64,000 bases of DNA. Origin: Butyrivibrio sp. MB2005. Lineage in GTDB: Bacteria > Bacillota > Clostridia > Lachnospirales > Lachnospiraceae. Both the position numbers and the translations under genes were made by a program. Every line of letters starts with the position of its first letter. The first letter of the stretch is position 1. Location: contig NZ_AUJP01000003.1 in the NCBI RefSeq assembly GCF_000424285.1, positions 217,581 through 281,580 of the forward strand, read 5' to 3'. The notes beneath the pieces are model-generated. The model saw nothing but the letters and a program-made list of their open reading frames with translations, was not told where the DNA came from and searched no databases. Positions 9,701 through 18,187 of this stretch are shown piece by piece.

Positions 9701-9740
9701 AGGTCATGAATGGCATATATTGCGGTTTATGGCCTTTTTT
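9701..9740 (+). terminator. rho-independent terminator after the Mrr-like gene
   Basis: AGGTCAT (9701-9707) pairs with ATGGCCT (9729-9735, one G-U) and runs directly into TTTTTT. It separates the cargo genes from the recombinase operon. Confidence 0.6.
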
Positions 9741-9806
9741 ATTTGGATCAAACGTTGCTATTAGCTGAATACAGAGGTAACATGTGACACTACGAGGAGG
9801 AAGGCT

Positions 9807-11315
9807 ATGACAGTTGAAGTCATAAAAGGAAAAAAGAAAAAAGGAAAGATTAAAGCCGCTGCTTACTGTAGAGTTTCATCTATCTCTGACGAGCAAGAGA
9901 CATCGATTGAAAACCAGATTGATTACTATACTAAGATGATTAAGGAGAATCCTACATACGAGTTTGTCGATGTTTACTATGATCAAGGAATTTCAGGTTA
10001 TGTGGAACGAAGACCGGGATTCCAAAGAATGATGAAAGATGCAAGACAAGGAAAGATTGATCTTATAATAACTAAATCAGTGACAAGATTTGCAAGAAAT
10101 ACCGATACCGTTCTTAAGGCTTCAAGAGAGCTAAAAGAACTTGGAATCGGTATTTTTTTTGAACTTCAAAATATGAATACCCTTACAGAGGAAGGGGAGC
10201 TTCTTCTTACTATTTATGCTGCATTTGCTCAAGGAGAGAGTGATACATACAAAGACCTAGCAAATCTAAATTATAAAAGACGATTTGATGACTGCAAGCC
10301 ATTTTACAATATTCAGAACGTTCTTGGATTCGATATGGATAAAGAAATGAATGTAGTTGTTAATCGTGATGAAGCAAAGAACGTAAAACAGATTTTTACC
10401 TGGGTAAAGCAAAATTACAGTACTGTTGAGGTTGTAAGAAAATGTAAGGAAGCCGGAATAACCAATAAACAGGGACAACCGGTTACTAGAGTATTTATTA
10501 CTAAGACAATAAGAAATGTCCAGTATAAAGGGGATTACATAATGCAATCGACCTATACTGATGAAAAGAAAATGTCCAGGAAGAATTATGGGAACCTGCC
10601 ATCTTATTACATAAAGAATGATCATCCGGCGATAGTATCAAGGAAGCTGTGGGATGAGGCCAATAAATGCATTGATGCCAGGAGAGATAATAGGCATGCG
10701 AGAGTTCAACTAAAGCCCATGACTACAGAAAACTATCCATATAAAGACATGATATTTTGCGCAGAATGCGGTGGCTTGATGAGACCACAAAAAAAGAAGT
10801 CAGGAATAGAATACACATTTTTATGTTCAAATCGAAGAAAGTATGGAAGCAAGTTTTGTAGCAATAAGCCTGTTCCTCAGAAAGTAATAGAGAGTTGGGG
10901 GAAAATAGATGGCCACGTATATGTTAGCTTCGACAAAAGCAGACCTATACATCAGCAATACAAATACGTAAAGGAAAGCACCTGGAAGAAAGATCATAGC
11001 AATAAGAAAATACCTGCCAAAGAATATACGAATGATAAATGTTTTTATTATCGCAGAATATTCTGTGCAGAATGCGGAAGCTTACTTAGAAAGATAGTTG
11101 ATGTTGGTGGGCATATAAGATTTACTTGTGGCGGGCACCTGGACTTTGGAAATGAGTATTGCAAAGGTGTATGTGTGCCAAAAGAAAAACTTGATAACTT
11201 GCCAGAGGAGGCTGGCTACTATTTGATAAAGGAGGAAAGAAAGGGTGAAGAAAAGTGTTACAGTTATACCTGCAAAGAAATACGTCCGATCAGAAAAGAG
11301 AGGACAAGCAGGTGA
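9807..11315 (+). CDS. large serine recombinase (prophage integrase 1), two zinc-ribbon segments
   Basis: 502 aa with a strong GAGGAGGAAGG ribosome site. Residues ~15-160 are the resolvase catalytic domain, with the nucleophile Ser24 in AAYCRVS and the arginines of TKSVTRFARNT. Residues ~175-285 are the recombinase DNA-binding domain (NRDEAKNVKQIFTWV). A zinc ribbon follows at ~317-350 (FCAECGGLMRP...FLCSNRR). A second segment at ~419-455 repeats FCAECGSLLRK and then has FTCGG and YCKG, which is unusual. Large serine recombinases catalyse attP x attB integration, and excision with a directionality factor. It overlaps the second recombinase by 71 bases in another frame. Confidence 0.9.
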   Translation: MTVEVIKGKKKKGKIKAAAYCRVSSISDEQETSIENQIDYYTKMIKENPTYEFVDVYYDQGISGYVERRPGFQRMMKDARQGKIDLIITKSVTRFARNTDTVLKASRELKELGIGIFFELQNMNTLTEEGELLLTIYAAFAQGESDTYKDLANLNYKRRFDDCKPFYNIQNVLGFDMDKEMNVVVNRDEAKNVKQIFTWVKQNYSTVEVVRKCKEAGITNKQGQPVTRVFITKTIRNVQYKGDYIMQSTYTDEKKMSRKNYGNLPSYYIKNDHPAIVSRKLWDEANKCIDARRDNRHARVQLKPMTTENYPYKDMIFCAECGGLMRPQKKKSGIEYTFLCSNRRKYGSKFCSNKPVPQKVIESWGKIDGHVYVSFDKSRPIHQQYKYVKESTWKKDHSNKKIPAKEYTNDKCFYYRRIFCAECGSLLRKIVDVGGHIRFTCGGHLDFGNEYCKGVCVPKEKLDNLPEEAGYYLIKEERKGEEKCYSYTCKEIRPIRKERTSR

Positions 11316-12633
11316 TAAAAGATTAAGGGTTGCTGCATATTGTAGAGTATCTACAGAACATGAGGAGCAGATAAACTCTTTCGAGAATCAAGTGCAGTAC
11401 TATACCCAATACATAAATAACAAGCCAGAATATGAAATGGCAGGTATTTATGCTGATGAGGCAATTACAGGAACAAGTACAAGAAAACGAGACGGTTTCA
11501 ATAGAATGATTGAAGACTGTGATAATGGGAAGATTGACTATGTTATAACAAAATCGATTTCAAGATTTGCCAGGAATACTCAGGATTGCCTTAAGTACTC
11601 AAGACACCTTAAGAGCCTTGGAATAGGCATTTATTTTGAAAAGGAAAATATAAATACATTAGATGCATCAGGTGAACTGCTTTTCACAATTCTTAGCTCG
11701 CTTGCACAGGAAGAGTCAAGGAATATCTCGGAGAATAGTAAGTGGGGAATCAGGCACGGCTTTAAAAATGGCAAACCACTAATCAATACAACCTCTTTTA
11801 TGGGATATGATAAGGACGAAAATGGAAAGCTTGTAATAAATAAGGAACAAGCAAAGATTGTGAGAAGGATATACACAAGATTCTTGGAAGGTGCGCCAAT
11901 AGCCCTGATATGTAGAGAACTTAGAGATGATAAGGTAAGGGGTATAAATAATGGGACATGGGCGTGTGCTGTTGTTAGGGCCATGCTTGAAAACGAGAAA
12001 CATTGTGGAGACCTTCTCATGCAAAAGACATACTGCGAGGACTACTTGTCAAAGAAACAGGTCAAAAATTATGGGGAAGTTGATCAGTATTTTGTTGAGA
12101 ATGATCACGAGGCAATTATTCCAAAGGACGAATGGCTAGCGGTACAATTGGAGCTTCAGCGAAGAGAAAAATATAGAAATGAGGTAGGATTCCTTAAATA
12201 TTATTCCGGGCTTGGAGGATTTTCTCGTAAAGTTGTTTGCGGATGCTGCGGCAAAATTTATACACGTAGAAATGCTGATACTAATGGCAATAAGAAATGG
12301 TTTTGCGAGGGCAAAAAGAATCCATCTAAAGATTCCTGCAAAGGCCCTCTTGTTGAAGAGGAGAGGCTAAATAAAGCTTTTATAATCGCCTGGAATACCA
12401 TAGTGCAAGAGAAGGATCCAAATATCCTCAAGTGGGATGAACAAATCGTTGAAGGGGATCCGCTTCAAAGGCTTAGAGCAAGGCAAATGAAAATGATGGT
12501 TGAGGAAGGAAATATCAGTGAAGTAGTACCAGAACATGTAATGCTTGTACTAGAGAGAATAGTAGTTCATAGCAAAGAGCATTTTGAAGTAAGATTTCTG
12601 GACGGAACAGTAAAAAATGTCTGTGTAGGATAA
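11245..12633 (+). CDS. large serine recombinase (prophage integrase 2)
   Basis: 462 aa. The start is GTG 11245, with AAAGGAGG just before it inside the upstream gene. The catalytic domain is at residues ~28-175, with Ser36 in AAYCRVSTEHEEQ and TKSISRFARNTQD. The recombinase domain is at ~190-290 (NKEQAKIVRRIYTRFLEGAP), the zinc ribbon at ~330-370 (VCGCCGKIYTRR...WFCEGKK...SCKGP), and a C-terminal tail ends in HFEVRFLDGTVKNV. All catalytic features look intact. Tandem overlapping serine recombinases are common at the ends of Lachnospiraceae prophages and conjugative elements; both may be required, or one may act as the integrase and the other as accessory. It is the last prophage gene I can support. 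Confidence 0.9.
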   Translation: MKKSVTVIPAKKYVRSEKRGQAGDKRLRVAAYCRVSTEHEEQINSFENQVQYYTQYINNKPEYEMAGIYADEAITGTSTRKRDGFNRMIEDCDNGKIDYVITKSISRFARNTQDCLKYSRHLKSLGIGIYFEKENINTLDASGELLFTILSSLAQEESRNISENSKWGIRHGFKNGKPLINTTSFMGYDKDENGKLVINKEQAKIVRRIYTRFLEGAPIALICRELRDDKVRGINNGTWACAVVRAMLENEKHCGDLLMQKTYCEDYLSKKQVKNYGEVDQYFVENDHEAIIPKDEWLAVQLELQRREKYRNEVGFLKYYSGLGGFSRKVVCGCCGKIYTRRNADTNGNKKWFCEGKKNPSKDSCKGPLVEEERLNKAFIIAWNTIVQEKDPNILKWDEQIVEGDPLQRLRARQMKMMVEEGNISEVVPEHVMLVLERIVVHSKEHFEVRFLDGTVKNVCVG

Positions 12634-12637
12634 GACA

Positions 12638-12925
12638 TTATTTAATGTTAAGAGCATATGCCGGCTTTTTCCTAGATCTCTTTCTGCCGCCTAACTGAAA
12701 AATGTCATGTTCTTTTATGTAATCTATAGCTTCGACCAGGGTACCAAATGATGTCTGATAATGATAATCTGAATAAAAGGCATGAGAATGGGATAGGTCG
12801 AAGCAAATCTTTTTATCTTCAATTTTCCAAGTGTGTCCGGTGTTTTTGGACATAATTTCTATAATGTTTTTCTTTTTTATGAGCGTTAAAAAGTAGCGTT
12901 CGTTCTGAATATCTGTATAAGTCAT
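12638..12925 (-). CDS. hypothetical small basic-tailed protein
   Basis: 95 aa on the minus strand with an AAAGGA ribosome site eight bases before the ATG. The sequence is beta/alpha-like (TWKIEDKKICFDLSHSH, then FGTLVEAIDYIKEHDIF) and ends with the basic stretch GGRKRSRKKP. No family is recognised. It converges on the end of the second recombinase and lies next to the McrB operon in the opposite orientation, so it marks the junction between prophage and restriction island. The attachment site is expected close by, but I cannot identify a core without the other prophage end. Confidence 0.6.
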   Translation of the reverse strand: MTYTDIQNERYFLTLIKKKNIIEIMSKNTGHTWKIEDKKICFDLSHSHAFYSDYHYQTSFGTLVEAIDYIKEHDIFQLGGRKRSRKKPAYALNIK

Positions 12926-13171
12926 ATAATAAATCCTTTCAGTGAAAACATGGCAGATATTGCCGCGACGAGAAGTGATAATAACATATTATAAATATAA
13001 ATGCAAATGTAATGATATGGGCTTTGAATAGAATGGAATAAGCTTTATATAATGGGATTGTTGCGCATAACTAAGGGCAGTTTTATACTTATTTTATCTA
13101 TATTTTATATGTTCTTCTTAAGTGAAATCTATAATGGAATTACGACGAAAAATCATAATTCGAGGTGCTTT

Positions 13172-15976
13172 ATGAAGCAGATCAAGATAAATGGAATTCC
13201 CTACAATCTAATTTCAAGAAACGAAAAAGAAGATAATCCATATCCGCATATAGAAAATGCTCTAACTAATCAAACACCGACTGGAGATCAGAAAAGTATA
13301 TTGAGGACTTTTCTGGCTGATAACGGGGTTCAAACTCCTTCAAGCATAAATACGCATTCATGTGTGGAACAACTTACTGAAATTGCAGATAGAATAAATG
13401 CTTCAAGAATGGGCACCTTTGATTCATGGACCATAAAAAGCAATCTGGTTTGTGCTAAGAAAACAGATAAATCTTTCTTTGATTATAATGGATCAGGAAT
13501 TCCTAAAGATATCAGATGGTTCTTTGGGGTGGATAAGCTTGAACTCGGAGGAAAGAAGAATATCCTGCTTATTTATAAAGGCAAAGAGTATAGTGCGTCT
13601 ATTCAGCGTGAAAATGAGCATGCAAGAACAAGACTATTTTGGAACAGTGATCTGGCTGAAATGGTTTCTGGATACAATAATCCGGAATCATATCCTATAG
13701 CCTTATTTACGCAGTTAGCTGATACAAAATATGAAATGCAGATGATAGGAGATGCAGCAGTGTCAGGTATTGATTACATAGGTGTTCTGAATTATTTAGA
13801 AAATAATATGGAAGTCCCATACTCAAATCCAGAAGACCCAGGGATTAGTGCAAATGAGAAAGATCGCCTTCTGAAAGTAAAAGAAAAGGGTCAGTGGGTT
13901 GTGGCTGAAATGAAGAAGATGGCGGATGCATGCAGGCAAAAATACAACCTGGATAAATGCCTACCTTTATCTTGGCTTGATGGGTCAAATACTAAGACAA
14001 GAAAGTATCTATGGGCCCAGATGAAATATAGCCAATATGCAGATGACCCGATCAGTATATCAATTTTTGTTGAGAAAAATGGAACCCTCGGGACTAGATA
14101 TCGAATAAGTCTTGAAATAAAAAATGATGGAACAGATAAGAAAACAATGGAAAGGTATCATTCTTATCTTGATATTCCTATAGATAACGACGCTGGTTTT
14201 GTATTTGTTTCAGGCAGTAATGAATGGGGGAATCCAGAGGAACTCAAAAAGCCGCAGAATGAAATAAGAGAACAGCTTAGAAATGGCGAGTTAAGAAAGG
14301 TACAACTATGTAGGTATATAGAACGTCCTTCGGATGAAAGTAATGAATATTATCATGAAAAGCTCCTTGCAGCTGTAGGAGAGCTAATACCATATTACGA
14401 GTATGTTATTGGTTTAACAGAACCTGAAATAGAAGTAAAAGCTGAGGAAGCACAGAGCATGAATAAAGAGATTGGATTAAATACAATTTTATATGGCCCT
14501 CCTGGAACAGGTAAAACATATAATTCTATGATTTATGCTGTAGCTATTATCGAAGGAAAAGAAACAAAGGAAGTATACGCTGAAGCATCTGATAATTATG
14601 AAGCTGTAAAAGCAAGGTATGAAGCTTATAAAGAAGAAAACCAGATAGCTTTTACAACTTTTCATCAATCGTATGGGTATGAGGAATTTATAGAGGGTAT
14701 TAGACCAGTGATGGACTCAGATAAGGATGACATATCTTATACTGTGGAACCAGGTATTTTTAAGGTGTTCTGCGATAAAGCTAGATCTAAAATTGATGCT
14801 CCGGATATAGAAATAAACAATGATGCTACATCATGGTATATAAAAATTTATCCAGATGAAAAAAAGACTGCGCAAGAGATACTGGATTTCTGTATAGAAG
14901 AAGGTACTATACGCATGGACTTTACTGAAGAAGAAATAAAGAATTCAGCACTAGGAGGAAAAGATGAGCATGAGTTTCTCCGTTGGTATAAATATGATAT
15001 TGAGCCTGGTGATTATGTATTGGCAAGCTTGGGACATGGAATAATAAGAGCGGTTGGAATTTTCGAGGAGGGCGATGCCTTTTGGGATGATAAGTTAGAT
15101 AGTCATCATTTTGCAAGAAAAGTAAAGTGGTTAGCATATGATATGTCTGCTGATCTCAAAGAATACAATAATGGAATCGCTTTTCCTAGATTTGTCATTT
15201 CAAGACTGAAGAATTGTGTTCCATCAAATGTACAAAGAATGCTCATAGATTCTGGGGCATATAAAGAACTAAAGAACGATAAAAGATATGTTTTCATTAT
15301 TGATGAAATAAACAGAGGTAACATATCTAAGATATTTGGTGAGTTAATCACACTTATTGAAACTACAAAGCGTTCAGGAGAAAAAGAAGCAATGGAAGCT
15401 ATTCTTCCATATTCAAAAACTCCGTTCAGTGTTCCAGATAATGTATATATATTGGGGACTATGAACACGGCTGATAGATCAATTGCTCTTATGGACACTG
15501 CTTTAAGAAGACGATTTGATTTTGTGGAAAAAATGCCAGATCCAGGACTGCTTAGAGGCATTACTGTATCTGATGGTAATACCAGTGTAAATGTCGAGGA
15601 GCTGCTTAGAGTTATAAACCAGCGAATAGAATACCTTTTTGATAGGGAACATACTATAGGGCACGCATTTTTCATGAAGTTAAGGGACAATCCTTCGTTA
15701 AAGACCCTATCAGATATCTTCAAGAATAATGTTATTCCGCTTTTACAGGAATACTTCTATGAAGACTATGAAAAGATTCAACTCGTGTTGGGAGACAATG
15801 GCAAATCATCTTCTGAGTATGCATTCGTTAAGGAAGAGGATTATGACTTGAGGAAAGTATTTAAGGGGAATCCGACCAGCATAGACACACTGGATATCTC
15901 AGGAAGGAAGTATAAAGTCCAGATGAGTGCATGTGACTATATTCAGAGTTATAAAGAGATCAGTGATACCATATAG
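13172..15976 (+). CDS. mcrB: McrB-type AAA+ GTPase of a modification-dependent restriction system
   Basis: 934 aa from ATG 13172, which has a GAGGTG ribosome site; the in-frame ATG at 13052 would add 40 hydrophobic residues and lacks one. Residues 1-~430 are a long N-terminal region with no family I can name, presumably the DNA-recognition part. The AAA+ core has Walker A GPPGTGKT at ~442-449, Walker B FIIDEINRG at ~708, MNTADRSIALMD and the arginine-rich ALRRRFDF. Between Walker A and B an extra ~130-residue domain (~545-680) contains EPGDYVLASLG and HHFARKVKWL, an EVE/PUA-like pattern. McrB hexamers translocate DNA by GTP hydrolysis and activate McrC. The stop is nine bases before mcrC. Confidence 0.88.
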   Translation: MKQIKINGIPYNLISRNEKEDNPYPHIENALTNQTPTGDQKSILRTFLADNGVQTPSSINTHSCVEQLTEIADRINASRMGTFDSWTIKSNLVCAKKTDKSFFDYNGSGIPKDIRWFFGVDKLELGGKKNILLIYKGKEYSASIQRENEHARTRLFWNSDLAEMVSGYNNPESYPIALFTQLADTKYEMQMIGDAAVSGIDYIGVLNYLENNMEVPYSNPEDPGISANEKDRLLKVKEKGQWVVAEMKKMADACRQKYNLDKCLPLSWLDGSNTKTRKYLWAQMKYSQYADDPISISIFVEKNGTLGTRYRISLEIKNDGTDKKTMERYHSYLDIPIDNDAGFVFVSGSNEWGNPEELKKPQNEIREQLRNGELRKVQLCRYIERPSDESNEYYHEKLLAAVGELIPYYEYVIGLTEPEIEVKAEEAQSMNKEIGLNTILYGPPGTGKTYNSMIYAVAIIEGKETKEVYAEASDNYEAVKARYEAYKEENQIAFTTFHQSYGYEEFIEGIRPVMDSDKDDISYTVEPGIFKVFCDKARSKIDAPDIEINNDATSWYIKIYPDEKKTAQEILDFCIEEGTIRMDFTEEEIKNSALGGKDEHEFLRWYKYDIEPGDYVLASLGHGIIRAVGIFEEGDAFWDDKLDSHHFARKVKWLAYDMSADLKEYNNGIAFPRFVISRLKNCVPSNVQRMLIDSGAYKELKNDKRYVFIIDEINRGNISKIFGELITLIETTKRSGEKEAMEAILPYSKTPFSVPDNVYILGTMNTADRSIALMDTALRRRFDFVEKMPDPGLLRGITVSDGNTSVNVEELLRVINQRIEYLFDREHTIGHAFFMKLRDNPSLKTLSDIFKNNVIPLLQEYFYEDYEKIQLVLGDNGKSSSEYAFVKEEDYDLRKVFKGNPTSIDTLDISGRKYKVQMSACDYIQSYKEISDTI

Positions 15977-15984
15977 GAATTTAT

Positions 15985-17319
15985 ATGCAGCGCTTAGTTG
16001 AAGTAAAAGAATTTGATTCGATCATTCGGGAAAGTGAGTATTCGGATGATTATAACTTCAAAAGCCTTAGTGAAACAGAGTTTTCATGGGTAATGGATTT
16101 TGCTAAGGAATACACGAGCATGGAGGAAGGTGACTCTGATGCTCTTGAATTTATGCGCATTGGTTATAAGAAACCTTATGGAGATGTTATTACTCTAAAG
16201 AATTATGTGGGATTGATTCAGCTTAAGAATGGATTCCAGATTCAGGTTCTGCCAAAGATAACATTCGATAGTGGTGATGATGCTGGCAACGAGCGTACAA
16301 AGAAGGTATTCCTGAAAATGCTCCGAAGTATGAAGGATTTTCCAGGAAAGATTTTTAATGAGGCTTCATTAAAAGTCAGTAAAATGAACCTCTATGAGCT
16401 GTTTATAAATATGTACTTACAGGAAGTGAGGCAGCTCCTTAAGAGAGGCATAAGATCTTCATATATAGAAACGGAGGATAATCTAAGATTTTATAAAGGG
16501 AAACTACTGGTTAATCAGCATATAAAAGCAAATGTTGCTCATAGGGAACGTTTCTATGTGTCATATGAAGAGTTCCATCCCAATAGGCCAGAAAATAGAT
16601 TGATAAAATCGACCTTGCTCAAACTGCAAAAAATATCATCCAGTGCTGAGAATTCTAAAGAGATAAGGCAGATGTTAACTCATTTTGAGATGGTGGAGCC
16701 ATCGTCAAATTATGAAAAGGACTTCTCAAAAGTTGTGATTGATAGGAATACCAAGGATTATGACATGCTTATGAAATGGTCCAAAGTTTTTCTGCTTAAC
16801 AGGAGTTTTACGACCTTTTCAGGTGATACTACATCAAGGGCGCTTTTATTCCCGATGGAAAAGGTGTACGAGAGTTATGTGGCTAGAGAAATGAAGAAAG
16901 CGTTTATGCCCGATGGTTGGTTGGTATCAAGCCAGGATCATGGATACTACTTATTCGATGAACCACGCAGCCAATTTGCTCTGCGGCCTGATATTGTGAT
17001 GAAACGAGGCGATCGGACCATCGTTATGGATACAAAATGGAAGAGGCTGATGGATAATGATTATCTCAACTACGGGATATCACAAGCTGATATGTATCAA
17101 ATGTATGCATATTCTAAGAAGTATGAAACACCTGAGATTTGGCTCTTGTATCCGGAAACAGAAGAGATGAGAGATCATAAACCAATTGAGTATGTGAGTA
17201 TGGACCCAAGCATGGAGACTCATGTGCATGTACATTTTGTTGATCTGGAACATATAGAAGATAATCTTCAGTTGTTGAAAGAAAAGATTAGTATAGAGGT
17301 CGGAAACGATGGAGTATAA
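15985..17319 (+). CDS. mcrC: McrC-type restriction nuclease subunit
   Basis: 444 aa, eight intergenic bases after mcrB, ribosome site AGGAA. The N-terminal part (~1-130) includes VGLIQLKNGFQIQVLPKI, typical of McrC. The family signature FHPNRPENRLIKSTLLKL is at ~195. The PD-(D/E)XK nuclease core is at ~325-355, with LRPDIVM (Asp) and VMDTKWKRL (D-x-K). McrC docks on the McrB hexamer, stimulates its GTPase and cuts DNA between two methylated or otherwise modified sites. All catalytic residues are visible. It overlaps the next gene by 11 bases, so that gene is likely part of the same operon. Confidence 0.9.
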   Translation: MQRLVEVKEFDSIIRESEYSDDYNFKSLSETEFSWVMDFAKEYTSMEEGDSDALEFMRIGYKKPYGDVITLKNYVGLIQLKNGFQIQVLPKITFDSGDDAGNERTKKVFLKMLRSMKDFPGKIFNEASLKVSKMNLYELFINMYLQEVRQLLKRGIRSSYIETEDNLRFYKGKLLVNQHIKANVAHRERFYVSYEEFHPNRPENRLIKSTLLKLQKISSSAENSKEIRQMLTHFEMVEPSSNYEKDFSKVVIDRNTKDYDMLMKWSKVFLLNRSFTTFSGDTTSRALLFPMEKVYESYVAREMKKAFMPDGWLVSSQDHGYYLFDEPRSQFALRPDIVMKRGDRTIVMDTKWKRLMDNDYLNYGISQADMYQMYAYSKKYETPEIWLLYPETEEMRDHKPIEYVSMDPSMETHVHVHFVDLEHIEDNLQLLKEKISIEVGNDGV

Positions 17320-18076
17320 AGGGACTATAATTGAAACCAAACGCGACAATTTATTAGAGTGGCTTAGAACAGAACTTAAAAGTATCCCTGTTACTGTTTC
17401 TGCCGAGGATGAATGCATTAATATTCGTTTTCAAGAATTATTGGTTTGTGGGATAGAAGTTTTAGACGAATCATACAAAATCTTCAATGCTACAGAAGAT
17501 TGGAAAGAGAACACGTCCTATCATTGTGAGCAGGCAGACGATGGGACTTGGTACTATTACATGGAATCTTCTGATGAGTGCATTTCTGAGTGTAAACGTC
17601 TTGTTATGTTTGAGGCTAAAAAAGGAAATGACATAAGTAGTAAAGAGTACAGTTCTGCGCCTCTTAGAGATAAGTTTTGGCAAAAACGAGTCAGAGACAT
17701 TATGGGAAATTACCTTGTTTCTGAAATGTCTGGAGAAGTTAAGGAGCATGGAAAGCCTGAAGTGCGATTTGAAATGCGATATGATCCTAAGATTGCAGGA
17801 CCTGAGCATAGACTTAGGGTTTACTTGCAAAATAAGAACAGCAAAAATCCTGAAGTAGTATCTGTATGGGTAGGAAGGGAAATTGCTAGCGAAGAATTTC
17901 TAAGGGAATCGCTTGTAACTGTTAAAGGGGATCATCCATTAGGCCCTAGGAATGATAGTTTAGGACATTACAAGGAAAGTAATATTAAGTTCAAAATTTC
18001 AGAAAACGACAGGCAAAGGGATATCGAGGAAGCTTTTGAATTTATCAGAGTGATAATAAAGAAGAAAATGGGATGA
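17309..18076 (+). CDS. unknown third gene of the McrBC operon
   Basis: 255 aa. The start at 17309 lies 11 bases inside mcrC with a GAGGTCGGAAA ribosome site, so translational coupling is likely. No family is recognised. It is acidic and soluble, without membrane segments. Visible stretches are an N-terminal helix (RDNLLEWLRTEL), a Cys-containing beta region (~30-110), RDKFWQKRVRDIMGNYLVSE (~120-140), and a C-terminal beta/alpha part with RLRVYLQNKNSKNP and VSVWVGRE, ending in a helix (EEAFEFIRVIIKKK). It could be a specificity or control factor for McrBC, or a separate toxin or defence gene riding the operon. No catalytic motif stands out. Confidence 0.7.
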   Translation: MEYKGTIIETKRDNLLEWLRTELKSIPVTVSAEDECINIRFQELLVCGIEVLDESYKIFNATEDWKENTSYHCEQADDGTWYYYMESSDECISECKRLVMFEAKKGNDISSKEYSSAPLRDKFWQKRVRDIMGNYLVSEMSGEVKEHGKPEVRFEMRYDPKIAGPEHRLRVYLQNKNSKNPEVVSVWVGREIASEEFLRESLVTVKGDHPLGPRNDSLGHYKESNIKFKISENDRQRDIEEAFEFIRVIIKKKMG

Positions 18077-18187
18077 CTTATGGTACCAAATATAGATGTT
18101 TGAAAAGCTGTGATTATTGATGAATCTGTTAAGACTAGTTAAGCGGCGAAGTGGCTTTAGTGCATATTAATTAGAAAGGCGTAATGT

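Noticed and set aside
13052..13171. N-terminal hydrophobic extension of McrB
   Set aside because: There is no ribosome site at 13052 and a signal-like helix makes no sense for a cytoplasmic restriction GTPase; ATG 13172 has GAGGTG.
12634..13171. Prophage attachment site
   Set aside because: A core duplication cannot be shown because the left prophage end is outside the window.
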